Assembly: GCF_003402535.2 (NCBI RefSeq)
Contig: NZ_AP025170.1
Coordinates: 1,984,001 to 2,048,000 of the forward strand
Direction of reading: 5' to 3'
Length of the DNA stretch: 64,000 nt
DNA from: Cupriavidus sp. P-10
GTDB lineage: Bacteria; Pseudomonadota; Gammaproteobacteria; Burkholderiales; Burkholderiaceae
Shown here in pieces: positions 46,599-55,154 of this stretch. A program made the translations under genes and the position numbers. The notes below the pieces were generated by a model. The model did no database searches and was not told the DNA's origin. It worked only from the letters and a program-made list of their open reading frames with translations. Positions within the stretch are counted from its first letter, which is position 1. Every line of letters begins with the position of its first letter.

Positions 46599-46637
46599 CG
46601 GTGACGGTCGCCCGCGATGCAGGCGACCCACGGCGTG

Positions 46638-48959
46638 CTAGGACGCGCGCTTGATCGGAACGGCCGCGCCACGCACGCGTTCCGGCTTGGTGCCAAGCAC
46701 CGTGCGGACCTGCTCAAGCATGGCTGCCTGCTCGGCGGTGGGCGTGGTGCCAAGCACGCGCTCATCGGTTCGCAGCTTCTCCGCCAGGGCCTGCAGCCGC
46801 TGCCGGTCGGCCTGGTGCCTGAGCAGCGCCGGCAGGGTCTCAAGCGCCTGCTCGGGTGCGTACCGCGTGATCAGTTCCTGCTGGCCGCGGAGCTTGCGCC
46901 AGGCGTCCGGCTCTAGTTCTGGCAGCAGATCCGCATAGTCCGTGACCAGTTCCTTGCGCAACTCCAGCCGGGACAGCGGCAGCGGCTCACCCTTGCGGCC
47001 CAGCAGGCAGGCCAGCCGGGCAATGGCCTCGGCGTATCCGCCTTGCCCGACCACGGCCAGCGCCGCTCTGACTTCCGGCAACTCCCTGGGGTCGGTCACC
47101 GTCGGGGTACCCGCGCGGGCGGAAGGCTCGCTCCCTGGCAGGAACGGGAACAGGTTGGCGTACACGTTGAAAAAGGTGTACTCGGTCATCGCATCGCGCA
47201 CGGCACGATATGCATCCAGACCGGCGCTGAGCATTTCCGCGCCCGCCTGCTCTTGCTGGCGCAGCGGATGGTCCGGCTCCAGCGCCTGCCGGCTGGCCCG
47301 GACCGCGTCGGCGGCGGGCTTCAACCAGGCCATCCACGGATTCAGGTCGGAGAACAACCAGTTCTGCATGCGCAGCGGATGGAATTCGCGCAGCACCCGC
47401 GCAGTCATCTCGTTGGACAGCGCCTGGACGTAAGGCTGAGCAAACAGCTCGTAGGCGCGCTGGGTGAAGTCCGACAGGTTGGCGACCCTCTCGAACGGCC
47501 TTTCGTCGACGCGCTCGAAGCGGTTAAGCCTGCTGGCGATCTCTTCCAGCGAGTGCTCCTCGAACTCGACCTCATACTCCACGCCAGCGCTGCCCTTGCG
47601 CTCATGGATGACCATGGCGTAGAGCCCCGGCGGCAGCAGTTCGATGCTCTTGAGCACCGAGACGATCTGCGCGTGCTCCTTCTGCGCGACCTTGCCGGAG
47701 ACGAAGATGCCGAGATGGCCGACGTTTCGATGCATCATGCCGACGATCACCTGGCCGCGCGCCTTGATCTCCTCGGTGCTGCCATAGATGTCCACGACCC
47801 AGTTGAAAGCCTGCTGCGGCGGCGTGATGTTGTCACCCATCGAGGCAAACAGCACGATGGGCGAGCGGATCTCGCGCAGATCGAACGCCTTGCCGCCGGC
47901 GTTCTTGACGTCACCGCTCCAGAGCTTGTTGCCGACGAACAAATTGCGCGTGATCCATTCGATCTCCTCGCGGTTCATCAGGTAGTAGCCACCCCACCAG
48001 CGTTCGAACTCCAGGAAGCGTGGCGGCTCGGTATCGGCCTTTTTGTACAGGTTGTAGTACTTGTCCCACAGACTGTTGGCCGGATTCAGGTTCTCGAAAT
48101 TCTGGACTAACCAGGCGCCGTCAAACTTGCCGTTGCCGAGGTCAGCCGTATACGAGGCCAGCCAGGTCCCGCCCAGCAGTCCGCCGGAATAGCGCATCGG
48201 GTTGTCGCCCTCGCCCTCACTCCAGGCACCGCTCCAGTACGACATCGGCGCGCCGTTGATGACGATCGGCCCGGTGTCGTCCGGGTCCGAGGCGCCAAGC
48301 ATCATCGCGGCCCAGCCGCCCTGGCAATTGCCGATGATGGCGGGCTTGGCACTGTGCGGATGCAGCGCACGCACTTTCTTGATGAACTGCTGCTCGGCCT
48401 CGCACACGTCCAGCAGGGTCTGTCCCGGCTCGGGATCGCGGAAGAAGATGACGAAATACACCGGATGGCCAGCACGCAGTGCCACCCCGACCTGCGAGTC
48501 GTCCTTGAAGCCGCCGATGCCGGGACCATGGCCGGCGCGCGGATCGATGATGACGTAAGGGCGGCGGCTATCATCGATCGCCACCCCGTCGGGCGGCGTG
48601 ATCTTCAGCAGCGCATAGTTGACGGGCCGCTCAAACTCGCGCGCATCCAACACGGTCTCGTAGCCAAAATGCAGGACCGGCTTGAGCCCCTGCATGGTGT
48701 TTTCGACAAAGTTATTGCCCCGTTGCCTGAGCGTGTCCCAGAACAGGATGGCACGCTGCATGCTGTCGACGGCATAGGCATAGCCGCTCATCGGGTCCAT
48801 CCCTGCCGTCGGGATGGCCGGGCCAGCGCCCGGATTCCCAACGGCTTGCTGCACGCGGCCGCTATAGGCCTCCTGCGCATTCTTCAGGCGCTTTTGCAGC
48901 ACCATGCCGGTCTTGAGGCCAACTTCACGCGCGTGAACCAGTTGCTTTGCTGCATCCAT
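46638..48959 (-). CDS. DUF3141 protein with PHA-synthase-like catalytic triad
   Basis: A 773-residue cytoplasmic protein. Residues about 100-480 form an alpha/beta-hydrolase domain whose nucleophile elbow is Gly210-Asn-Cys212-Gln-Gly-Gly, a cysteine in place of serine exactly as in PHA synthases (Gly-x-Cys-x-Gly). Asp376 (in ASMGDNITPP) and His415 (in NVGHLGIFVSGK) are placed as the other triad members. Helices from about 480 to 600 follow, then a tail (about 640-773) whose helical pattern (ARLACLLGRKGEPLPL) recalls TerB-like domains. It sits between ldhA and pta-ackA. Homologues are often labelled 3-hydroxyalkanoate synthetase, but no activity is implied by the sequence alone. A polymerase, acyltransferase, thiolase-like depolymerase or hydrolase are all possible. 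Confidence 0.9.
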   Translation of the reverse strand: MDAAKQLVHAREVGLKTGMVLQKRLKNAQEAYSGRVQQAVGNPGAGPAIPTAGMDPMSGYAYAVDSMQRAILFWDTLRQRGNNFVENTMQGLKPVLHFGYETVLDAREFERPVNYALLKITPPDGVAIDDSRRPYVIIDPRAGHGPGIGGFKDDSQVGVALRAGHPVYFVIFFRDPEPGQTLLDVCEAEQQFIKKVRALHPHSAKPAIIGNCQGGWAAMMLGASDPDDTGPIVINGAPMSYWSGAWSEGEGDNPMRYSGGLLGGTWLASYTADLGNGKFDGAWLVQNFENLNPANSLWDKYYNLYKKADTEPPRFLEFERWWGGYYLMNREEIEWITRNLFVGNKLWSGDVKNAGGKAFDLREIRSPIVLFASMGDNITPPQQAFNWVVDIYGSTEEIKARGQVIVGMMHRNVGHLGIFVSGKVAQKEHAQIVSVLKSIELLPPGLYAMVIHERKGSAGVEYEVEFEEHSLEEIASRLNRFERVDERPFERVANLSDFTQRAYELFAQPYVQALSNEMTARVLREFHPLRMQNWLFSDLNPWMAWLKPAADAVRASRQALEPDHPLRQQEQAGAEMLSAGLDAYRAVRDAMTEYTFFNVYANLFPFLPGSEPSARAGTPTVTDPRELPEVRAALAVVGQGGYAEAIARLACLLGRKGEPLPLSRLELRKELVTDYADLLPELEPDAWRKLRGQQELITRYAPEQALETLPALLRHQADRQRLQALAEKLRTDERVLGTTPTAEQAAMLEQVRTVLGTKPERVRGAAVPIKRAS

Positions 48960-49001
48960 GCCGTTCTCCGCTGGAAATTTTGTGACAGGGAAGTCAAGGA
49001 G

Positions 49002-49043
49002 GGCGCGGTCGGTTCACCGTGGCGATATCGTATCGACCGCGCC
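49002..49043. repeat. perfect inverted repeat upstream of the DUF3141 gene
   Basis: GGCGCGGTCG (49002-49011) and CGACCGCGCC (49034-49043) form 10-base perfect arms with a 22-base loop in the 106-base gap between ldhA and the DUF3141 gene. It could be an operator, an mRNA processing hairpin or a partial terminator; no T run follows. Confidence 0.6.
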
Positions 49044-49065
49044 CCGACCGCAGACGTTGGCAATG

Positions 49066-50058
49066 TCATACCTTGATCTCATTGGCCAGTGCCTGGCCTG
49101 ACTCGAATTCGGTGATGCTGCGCAAGGTCGTCTGGCAAATCGTAGTCATGGCTTCACGTGTGAAGAAGGCCTGATGTCCGGTCACGATGACGTTCGGGAA
49201 AGAAACCAGGCGCTGGAGCACATCGTCGGAAATGATGGTGCTGGAGAGATCACGGAAGAACAGATCCGCCTCCTGCTCGTACACGTCGAGGGCGAGGCCG
49301 CCCAATTGCCGGCTCTTCAGCGCATCGATCGCGGCCTCGGTATCGATCAGGCCGCCCCGGCTGGTGTTCACCAGCAACGCCCCCGGCTTTGCCCTTGCCA
49401 GCGTGTCGGCATTGATGATGTGATGCGTCTGCGGTGTCAGCGGACAGTGCAGCGAGATAATGTCCGCGCTGGCTCCGATTTCCCCCTCCCGGGCGTAGCG
49501 TGCCCCCAGGGCCTCGAACTCAGGCGAGTGATATACGTCGTAGCCAATGACATCGCATCCGAAGCCAAGCATGATCCGGGCGAACACGCGGCCGATCTTG
49601 CCGGTGCCGACCACGGCGACAGTCTTGCCGCAGAAGTCGAATCCCATCAACCCGTCAAGGGAAAAATTGAAGTCCCGGGTACGGTTGTAGGCCCGGTGAA
49701 TCTTGCGATTGACCGCCAGCAGCAAGGCAACGGCATGCTCGGCCACCGAGTTCGGTGAGTAACTGACGACGCGAACCACCTTCATGTCAAAACTTGCCGC
49801 GGCTTTCAGGTCGACGTTGTTGAATCCGGTGCAGCGCAGCGCCACCAGGCCCGTTCCGCCGCGCTTCAGTGCGTCGAGCACTGACGCATCCACGGTATCG
49901 TTCACAAAGATGCAGATAGCGTCGTGGCCGGCGGCAAGGCCAACCGTTCCCATGCTCAGCAGGTCATCGAAATACCTGAGCTGATGCCCTTCGGCAACAT
50001 TGGCGGCGTCAAGATACTCACGGTCGTAAGGCTTGGCGCTGAATACGGCTACTTTCAT
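49066..50058 (-). CDS. ldhA: D-lactate dehydrogenase-like 2-hydroxyacid dehydrogenase
   Basis: A 330-residue NAD-dependent D-2-hydroxyacid dehydrogenase, closest in layout to fermentative D-lactate dehydrogenase. NAD site VVGTGKIGRVFARI (about residues 149-162); substrate arginine in VNTSRGGLID; catalytic glutamate in LDVYEQEADLFF and histidine in VTGHQAFFTREA. Residues VYEQEADLFFRDLS are characteristic of LdhA rather than of glyoxylate reductases. GGGAG lies 7 bases before the ATG. It reduces pyruvate to D-lactate to re-oxidise NADH when oxygen is short. The gene follows the exchanger gene by 40 bases. Confidence 0.92.
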   Translation of the reverse strand: MKVAVFSAKPYDREYLDAANVAEGHQLRYFDDLLSMGTVGLAAGHDAICIFVNDTVDASVLDALKRGGTGLVALRCTGFNNVDLKAAASFDMKVVRVVSYSPNSVAEHAVALLLAVNRKIHRAYNRTRDFNFSLDGLMGFDFCGKTVAVVGTGKIGRVFARIMLGFGCDVIGYDVYHSPEFEALGARYAREGEIGASADIISLHCPLTPQTHHIINADTLARAKPGALLVNTSRGGLIDTEAAIDALKSRQLGGLALDVYEQEADLFFRDLSSTIISDDVLQRLVSFPNVIVTGHQAFFTREAMTTICQTTLRSITEFESGQALANEIKV

Positions 50059-50098
50059 CGCTTGTCTCCCGGCATGATGGCGGGGCCCGGGCCTCTTG

Positions 50099-51691
50099 CT
50101 ATCCGGCGGCCAGGGCCACGGCAATCTCTACGAACAGGATTTTTGCAATCGTCATCGAAGGAAAGATCATTGCATAGCCAAGGTCCGGCTGATCCGTGGG
50201 AGCGACGCGATTGGCAAATGCAAGAATCGCCGGGTTCCCTGTCGCGCCGCATATGACACCCGCGGTGACATCGAACGGCAGCCTGAAAATCAACAGGCAT
50301 GCCAACGCGGTGATCAGCACCAGTGCCAGGACAATTGCAATGCTGTAAAGCAGGAACGAAATCCCGGTCATGCTGATGGTCGCGAAAAACTTAGGCCCGG
50401 AGGCAATGCCAACTTGTGCCAGAAAGATGGTCAGGCCAAAGTTTCGCAGTACCAGATTGGCCGACAGCGGCATGGTCCAGACGAACCTCCCGGAGCGACG
50501 AACCTTGCCAAGATAAAGCGCCACCAGCAGAAGCGCCGCCAGTCCGAGGGTCAGTTTGCCGACGCCCGGAATCGGTAGCGGGATCATCCCTGCCAACAGT
50601 CCCGCGGCAGCACCGATGCCGATCGAGATAAAGCTCAGCTCGGCGGTACCCTTGATGGAATCACCGAAGAAGCTGCGCATCGCCTTGGCGTGGGCACGGT
50701 TGACCAGCAGGCCGACACGGTCGCCGACCTCGAGGATCAGATCGGGCCTGGGCAGCATGTCGGCATCGCCCCTTCGCACCTGGACAATCGAACAGGCAAC
50801 GCCGTCGGGAAAGCGGATGTCTTGCAGCGCCAGCCCGACCACCGCGCGGCTCGATGCAAATACCCGGGCATAGTCCAGGTCCTCCCGATGACTGCTGATT
50901 CGCCCTGGCTGCAACTCTCCCAGCAGTGCCGCTGCTTCCTGAAGCAGCGTCGGATCCGTGGCCGTCGCAAGCAGGACATCGTCTGCCCGCAGGACAAGAT
51001 CCTCCGTGGGCAGCTGGTTATGGTGTTCGCGCCGCACCGCGGCAACCGACAGCCCGGCTGGCAGGCGCGCTTTCAGTTCGGCGATGGTGAGGCCAATGAT
51101 TTCGCGATTCCGCAGCGAGATCTCCGCCAGTTCAATGACCTTTGCCGGCGGTGCCTCGACCTTTGCTTTCAGTACCGCGCCAAGGCAATAGAGACACAGA
51201 ATCGGACCGGCGACACCGAACGGATAGGCTACGCTGTAGCCAACCGCAGCGCCGTCGCCTTTCGTGGCCGCAATGATCGCCTGCAAGGTCGCCGTGCTGG
51301 TCCCGGCCCCCGCGAAAATCCCAAGCGACGCATCCATGCCAACGCCGAACAACGGCGCCAGCGCCAGCGAAATCAATCCGGCGCCGACCACCCCCAAAGC
51401 GGCCGCCGCGTTGGCCTTCAGTCCGCGGGCACTTGTCAGGCCCTCGAAGAACTGCCCGCCGTACTGGATGCCGATGCCATAGAGGAATAGCAGCAGGCCG
51501 AGGGTCCCGATCAGGGCGGGTGGCGCTGCTTTGGGTGCAAATCCCCCGATTGCCAATCCGACAAAGAGAACGGCTCCGGACCCCAGCGAAACTCCTTTTA
51601 TGCTCAGTTCGCCGACTACGTAGCCCAGCGCGATCGTGAGGAACAAGGTGAACAACGGCTGGGCTTCTAACAGCACCCTGACTGCATCCAT
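50099..51691 (-). CDS. aspartate:alanine-exchanger (AAE) family transporter
   Basis: A 530-residue inner-membrane protein of the AspT/YidE/YbjL family. Two sets of five to six membrane spans (residues about 10-180 and 370-530) bracket two TrkA-C-like regulatory domains (about 195-360; VLRADDVLLATATD and LILEVGDRVGLLVNR). The paired repeats GAGTSTATLQAIIAATKGDGAAVGYSVAYPFGVAGPI and VICGATGNPAILAFANR carry family signatures. AspT exchanges aspartate for alanine and is electrogenic; here a dicarboxylate or lactate-type exchange beside ldhA and ackA is plausible. It is the first gene of the leftward run. Confidence 0.88.
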   Translation of the reverse strand: MDAVRVLLEAQPLFTLFLTIALGYVVGELSIKGVSLGSGAVLFVGLAIGGFAPKAAPPALIGTLGLLLFLYGIGIQYGGQFFEGLTSARGLKANAAAALGVVGAGLISLALAPLFGVGMDASLGIFAGAGTSTATLQAIIAATKGDGAAVGYSVAYPFGVAGPILCLYCLGAVLKAKVEAPPAKVIELAEISLRNREIIGLTIAELKARLPAGLSVAAVRREHHNQLPTEDLVLRADDVLLATATDPTLLQEAAALLGELQPGRISSHREDLDYARVFASSRAVVGLALQDIRFPDGVACSIVQVRRGDADMLPRPDLILEVGDRVGLLVNRAHAKAMRSFFGDSIKGTAELSFISIGIGAAAGLLAGMIPLPIPGVGKLTLGLAALLLVALYLGKVRRSGRFVWTMPLSANLVLRNFGLTIFLAQVGIASGPKFFATISMTGISFLLYSIAIVLALVLITALACLLIFRLPFDVTAGVICGATGNPAILAFANRVAPTDQPDLGYAMIFPSMTIAKILFVEIAVALAAG

Positions 51692-52120
51692 TGCCGCTCC
51701 TTCGATTAGGAAGATCAGCAGGACAGGCCAGTCGCTCGTTGATCTGGCGCAGTTGCGGGTCCGCCTCTCCCCCGCGGGCCTGAGTTAGGAGGGTAGACCA
51801 ATTACCGGGAACTTCAAATCGAACCTGCTGGAGGAAGTTGATCGTCGCTCACGCGAGATCAGAGCAGGCAAAGGACCTTTTGGCGCACATATGGCCTGTG
51901 CATGGCAGCCGCCAGTGTGCGGAGCGCAACAGTGCGCGCAGTACGTCGCATGTCAGAATCCCCGACACCTGTGCAGGCATCCGGCGATCCGGGCGTTGGT
52001 CCGACGCGGCCGCCGTGGATTTCCGCACTGATGACACGACACCCGCGGCCGGACGGCAGAAACTCCCTGCGGTCATGCCCGCGAAGCACTTACTGACACC
52101 ATTCTCGGAGAGACCTGGCA
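51692..52120. other. divergent promoter region between AAE transporter and flippase genes
   Basis: A 429-base gap with no intact gene. TTGATCTGGCGCAG at 51739-51752, about 50 bases before the transporter start, matches the left half of an FNR/Anr box (TTGAT-N4-ATCAA) but only two of five bases in the right half. It may be a weak low-oxygen control site. A possible CBS-domain relic lies at 51901-51980. No ribosome site of note precedes the flippase gene. Confidence 0.35.
51901..51980 (-). pseudogene. possible frameshifted relic of a CBS-domain gene
   Basis: On the minus strand MPAQVSGILTCDV (51980 leftward) and, in another frame, RTVALRTLAAAM (ending at 51901) join into a line that looks like the start of a CBS-domain protein (pattern VSDIMTRDVRTVAPDTTLxEAA). 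A frame change would be needed between the two parts, and the similarity fades afterwards. This is pattern recognition on about 25 residues and could be chance. Confidence 0.25.
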
Positions 52121-53374
52121 ATGCGTATGCAAATCGCCCGCAACATGCTCTGGCTGGTTCTTGAGCGTGGCTTGCAGGTCCTGCTTGGCATCGTCAGCAT
52201 CGCCCTGATCGCACGCGCTGTCGGGCCTGAGGGCTTTGCCGAGTTTCAGTACGCGCAGTCGCTGGTATTGATTGCGTCAGCGATCGCCCTGATCTGTTGC
52301 GATGAAGAGGTCATCCCCCGTCTCGTTGCCAACCCGGCACCGGCCGCGCAGCACAAGCTGCTGGCCCATGTATTCGGCTTACGCATAATTGCCGCGGTGA
52401 CCGGCTATCTGCTGCTCGTGGTTGTCGTGGCGACGACGGAAGAGGACAAGGCCATTGTCCTGGCCGCCATGATCTTTGGCATCCCCATGTTGCTGGGCGA
52501 ACCCTTCAGCGCGGTCCGTGCCTGGCTGCAGGCGCGTACCGACAGTCGCCCCGCGGTCGTTTTCGGCATGATGGGCCTTGCCTTCCGGATGGTGGGTGTC
52601 TCGGTGCTCTATATGGCCGGCTCGGACTCTGCCCCGGTTTTTGCCTGGGCTTTCGCCGCGGAGGCCATGCTCGGTGCCGTGCTGCTTGCCCGCTATTACC
52701 GCCAGCGCGCCCCCCGCGTGGCGGTAAGCATCGACTGGTCACTGGCGAGGCGGCTGCTGCGCGACGGCACGGTCTTCTGGGCGAGCATGCTGCTGATGCT
52801 TTGCGCGAAGCGCGTCGACCAGCTCCTGCTCAGGCCACACATTTCCCTGTTCGAACTTGGCGGCTATGCCGCCTCGATGCAGATTCTGGACAACTTCATG
52901 ATGCTCAGCACCATCGTCGCAAGTTCGGTGGCGCCATTGATGATCTATGCCCAGCCGACCCTGGCGCTGGTACGGCGCAATGTGCTTTACGTCGCCGCCG
53001 GCATGGTCGCCCTGGGGGCGGCGGGAGGCGCAGTGCTCGCCTACTGCGCACCCTGGGTCATTGCCTTGGTCTACGGCGACCACTATGAGGCAGCGGCAGA
53101 CCTGCTGCGCCTTTCCGCGATGGCGGCCGGACTGGTGTTCGCGGATGCGGCACTGTCGTTGCTGGTGATCTATCTGCGCAAGCCGAACTGGCTGGTCGAG
53201 AAATGGATCCTCGTGCTGTTCACCATGATCGTGGTGGACCTCATCATGATCCCGCACCACGGAGCGCGCGGCGCCGTCTATGGCTATATCGCCGGTTATG
53301 CGGTAGCCGTGATTGCCGGCCTCGGGTACTTTGTCCGGTCCCGTGCGGCAGTTGCGCTGGCGCGGGCGGCGTGA
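52121..53374 (+). CDS. oligosaccharide flippase family protein (Wzx/MATE-like)
   Basis: A 417-residue membrane protein with about 12 predicted spans and the N-terminal pattern NMLWLVLERGLQVLLGIVSIALIARAVGPEGFAEFQYAQSL of polysaccharide flippases of the MOP superfamily. These move lipid-linked sugars across the inner membrane. Normal family length. No glycosyltransferase or polysaccharide gene is near, so its lipid partner and role here are open. It is convergent with phbB and alone on this strand. The ATG overlaps no other gene. Confidence 0.85.
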   Translation: MRMQIARNMLWLVLERGLQVLLGIVSIALIARAVGPEGFAEFQYAQSLVLIASAIALICCDEEVIPRLVANPAPAAQHKLLAHVFGLRIIAAVTGYLLLVVVVATTEEDKAIVLAAMIFGIPMLLGEPFSAVRAWLQARTDSRPAVVFGMMGLAFRMVGVSVLYMAGSDSAPVFAWAFAAEAMLGAVLLARYYRQRAPRVAVSIDWSLARRLLRDGTVFWASMLLMLCAKRVDQLLLRPHISLFELGGYAASMQILDNFMMLSTIVASSVAPLMIYAQPTLALVRRNVLYVAAGMVALGAAGGAVLAYCAPWVIALVYGDHYEAAADLLRLSAMAAGLVFADAALSLLVIYLRKPNWLVEKWILVLFTMIVVDLIMIPHHGARGAVYGYIAGYAVAVIAGLGYFVRSRAAVALARAA

Positions 53375-53421
53375 GCGGGGCAGTCCACCGCCTTGACAGC
53401 GACAGACTGCCCCTCCCTGCG

Positions 53422-54165
53422 TCAGTCCATATGCTGACCGCCGTTGATGGCAAGATTCGCGCCAGTCAGGTAGGCCGCATCCTCGGAGCAAAGGAAAGCG
53501 ACCAGCCCTGCCACTTCCTCCGGCTTGCCCAGGCGCCCCATCGGAATCTGCGGCAGGATCTTGCTGTCCATGATCTCCTTCGGCACGGCCGTCACCATCT
53601 TGGTGGCCAGATAGCCCGGCGATACCGTGTTGACCGTCACGCCTTTTCTGGCGACCTCCAGGGCCAGTGCCTTGGTGAATCCATGCATGCCGGCCTTGGC
53701 CGCGGAATAGTTGGTCTGGCCAAAGGCGCCCTTGGAACCGTTGACTGACGAGATGTTGATGATCCGGCCCCAGCCGCGCTCCACCATGCCTTCGCAAAGG
53801 GGCTTGGTAACGTTGAACACGGAGTCGAGATTGGTCCTGATCACCGCATCCCAGTTTGGCTTGTCCATCTTCTTGAACGCCATGTCCCGCGTGATGCCGG
53901 CGTTATTCACCAGGACGTCGACGCGGCCGAGCTCGGCCAGGATCCGTGCCATGCCTGCCTGGCAGCTCTCGTAGTCGGCCACGTCGACCTCGTACGCGCG
54001 GATCTCGCGACCGCCGGCAGCCATGGAGGCAAGCCACTCCTGGACTTTGGTGTTGCCCGGCGAATGCGTGACCGCCACCGTATAGCCCGCGTCATGCAAG
54101 CGGATGGAGATGGCCTCTCCCAGGCCACCCATGCCGCCGGTAACCAACGCGATTCGTTTCGTCAT
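53422..54165 (-). CDS. phbB: acetoacetyl-CoA reductase
   Basis: A 247-residue short-chain dehydrogenase that makes (R)-3-hydroxybutyryl-CoA with NADPH, the second step of PHB synthesis. NADPH site VTGGMGGLGEAI (about residues 8-19), NNAG at about 88, catalytic Ser140 region in INISSVNGSKG, Tyr and Lys in NYSAAKAG, and the C-terminal CSEDAAYLTGANLAINGGQHMD that marks PhbB enzymes. No phbA or phaC is adjacent, so this is probably an extra copy beside the main phaCAB operon. It follows the phasin gene on the same strand with a hairpin between. Confidence 0.93.
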   Translation of the reverse strand: MTKRIALVTGGMGGLGEAISIRLHDAGYTVAVTHSPGNTKVQEWLASMAAGGREIRAYEVDVADYESCQAGMARILAELGRVDVLVNNAGITRDMAFKKMDKPNWDAVIRTNLDSVFNVTKPLCEGMVERGWGRIINISSVNGSKGAFGQTNYSAAKAGMHGFTKALALEVARKGVTVNTVSPGYLATKMVTAVPKEIMDSKILPQIPMGRLGKPEEVAGLVAFLCSEDAAYLTGANLAINGGQHMD

Positions 54166-54186
54166 GCTGATTCTCTCTTTTGCAAA

Positions 54187-54222
54187 GTAAAAAGACCCCT
54201 GGCCTGCCGGAAATGGCAGGCC
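54187..54222 (-). terminator. hairpin between phasin and phbB genes
   Basis: On the minus strand, stem GGCCTGCC / GGCAGGCC with loop ATTTCC is followed, 7 bases on, by TTTTT. It could end most phasin transcripts while letting some read into phbB. Confidence 0.6.
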
Positions 54223-54350
54223 GACCGAAACGGCTTATCCCAACAGCTACAGCCCCTGCGCCATGCAGCAAGGGGGAGCCGTTCGATGACCGAACTTGTT
54301 CCTGGATGGATACCGGCTATGCCGGCCCAGCGCCGCTCTCGATTCGCAGA

Positions 54351-54896
54351 CTAGCGCTGCGTTGGCTGGCGATCCGAACCCGTAGCCGCGCCGGGGTTTA
54401 CGGTGAACGTGGCGGAAGCCAGGCCGGCCAACTGCTGGCTGATGGCTTGCGCGGCGCGGTAGGATTGCGTGGCGTTATCTAATGTCGCCTGCAGCGTGGC
54501 GGAAATTCCTTCGGCACCAGCCGGGGCGTTCTTCACGAAGGCGTCGACGAAGGCCTGCACATTGCGCTGCTGCTGCTCGAACTGCTCTTCAACTGCCTTG
54601 GCCAGGTCGGCCTGGGCCTGCGTTGCGATGTCGCACACGTGACGCGCGTACTCGATGGCTTTGTCTGCAGCAGGCTGCTGCACATTACCTTGGAATGAGA
54701 GGACATCCCCGAGATCTTTGTTGGCCGAAACGGCCTGCAGAATTGCCTGCCCATCGGCCATGGCTGCCTTGGCCGCCTGCAGGTTCAGTTCCGTCAGCTT
54801 CTGGATCCCTTCGAAGGTGGTGTTCGACAGCTTGGCCAGATTGTTCAGGTTGTTCTTATGGACTGCCGCAAACTGATCGGAGGTAAAAAAGGACAT
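54351..54896 (-). CDS. phasin family protein (PHB granule-associated)
   Basis: A 181-residue phasin, an amphipathic helical protein that coats PHB granules. It has SFFTSDQFAAVHKNNLNNLAKLSNTTFEGIQKLTELNLQ at the N-terminus, then the long helical core QPAADKAIEYARHVCDIATQAQADLAKAVEEQFEQQQRNVQAF, and NAPAGAEG like the C. necator phasin PhaP1. Length is close to PhaP1 (about 190). No signal. It lies 185 bases upstream of phbB, the two forming a granule gene pair, and its promoter region holds unusual dyads. Confidence 0.93.
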   Translation of the reverse strand: MSFFTSDQFAAVHKNNLNNLAKLSNTTFEGIQKLTELNLQAAKAAMADGQAILQAVSANKDLGDVLSFQGNVQQPAADKAIEYARHVCDIATQAQADLAKAVEEQFEQQQRNVQAFVDAFVKNAPAGAEGISATLQATLDNATQSYRAAQAISQQLAGLASATFTVNPGAATGSDRQPTQR

Positions 54897-55018
54897 GGAT
54901 TGGGTTCGCCTCTTGGTAGCCGCCGGGTGTCGCCTGCCGCAAGGCTACAAGGCACCGGTCGAGCGTGGTTTCCAAACGGTTATGGCCCCTGCTGCACCGC
55001 ACAAAGACCAACGCTAAG

Positions 55019-55054
55019 ATTAGAGGACTTGTTCTAATTCAGTCCCTAGGGACT
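55019..55054. promoter_or_regulatory. two adjacent dyads in the phasin promoter region
   Basis: ATTAGA-N8-TCTAAT (55019-55038) is followed after two bases by the perfect 14-base palindrome AGTCCCTAGGGACT (55041-55054). They lie 120-160 bases before the phasin ATG. The second resembles the dyads bound by NarL/FixJ/DosR-type response regulators (GGGACT-like arms), so low-oxygen or nutrient control is possible, but the regulator is unknown. Confidence 0.5.
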
Positions 55055-55154
55055 TACCAGAAGTGGAGTGACGTTCACGCTTGAATGTGGTGTAAGCGTC
55101 ATGTATATAACATCTACTTACAAGATAGCGTGGCGTTGGCAGGGCACGGCGTAG

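Noticed and set aside
51739..51752. A functional Anr/FNR box
   Set aside because: Only the left half matches well; listed as a weak hint, not as a site.
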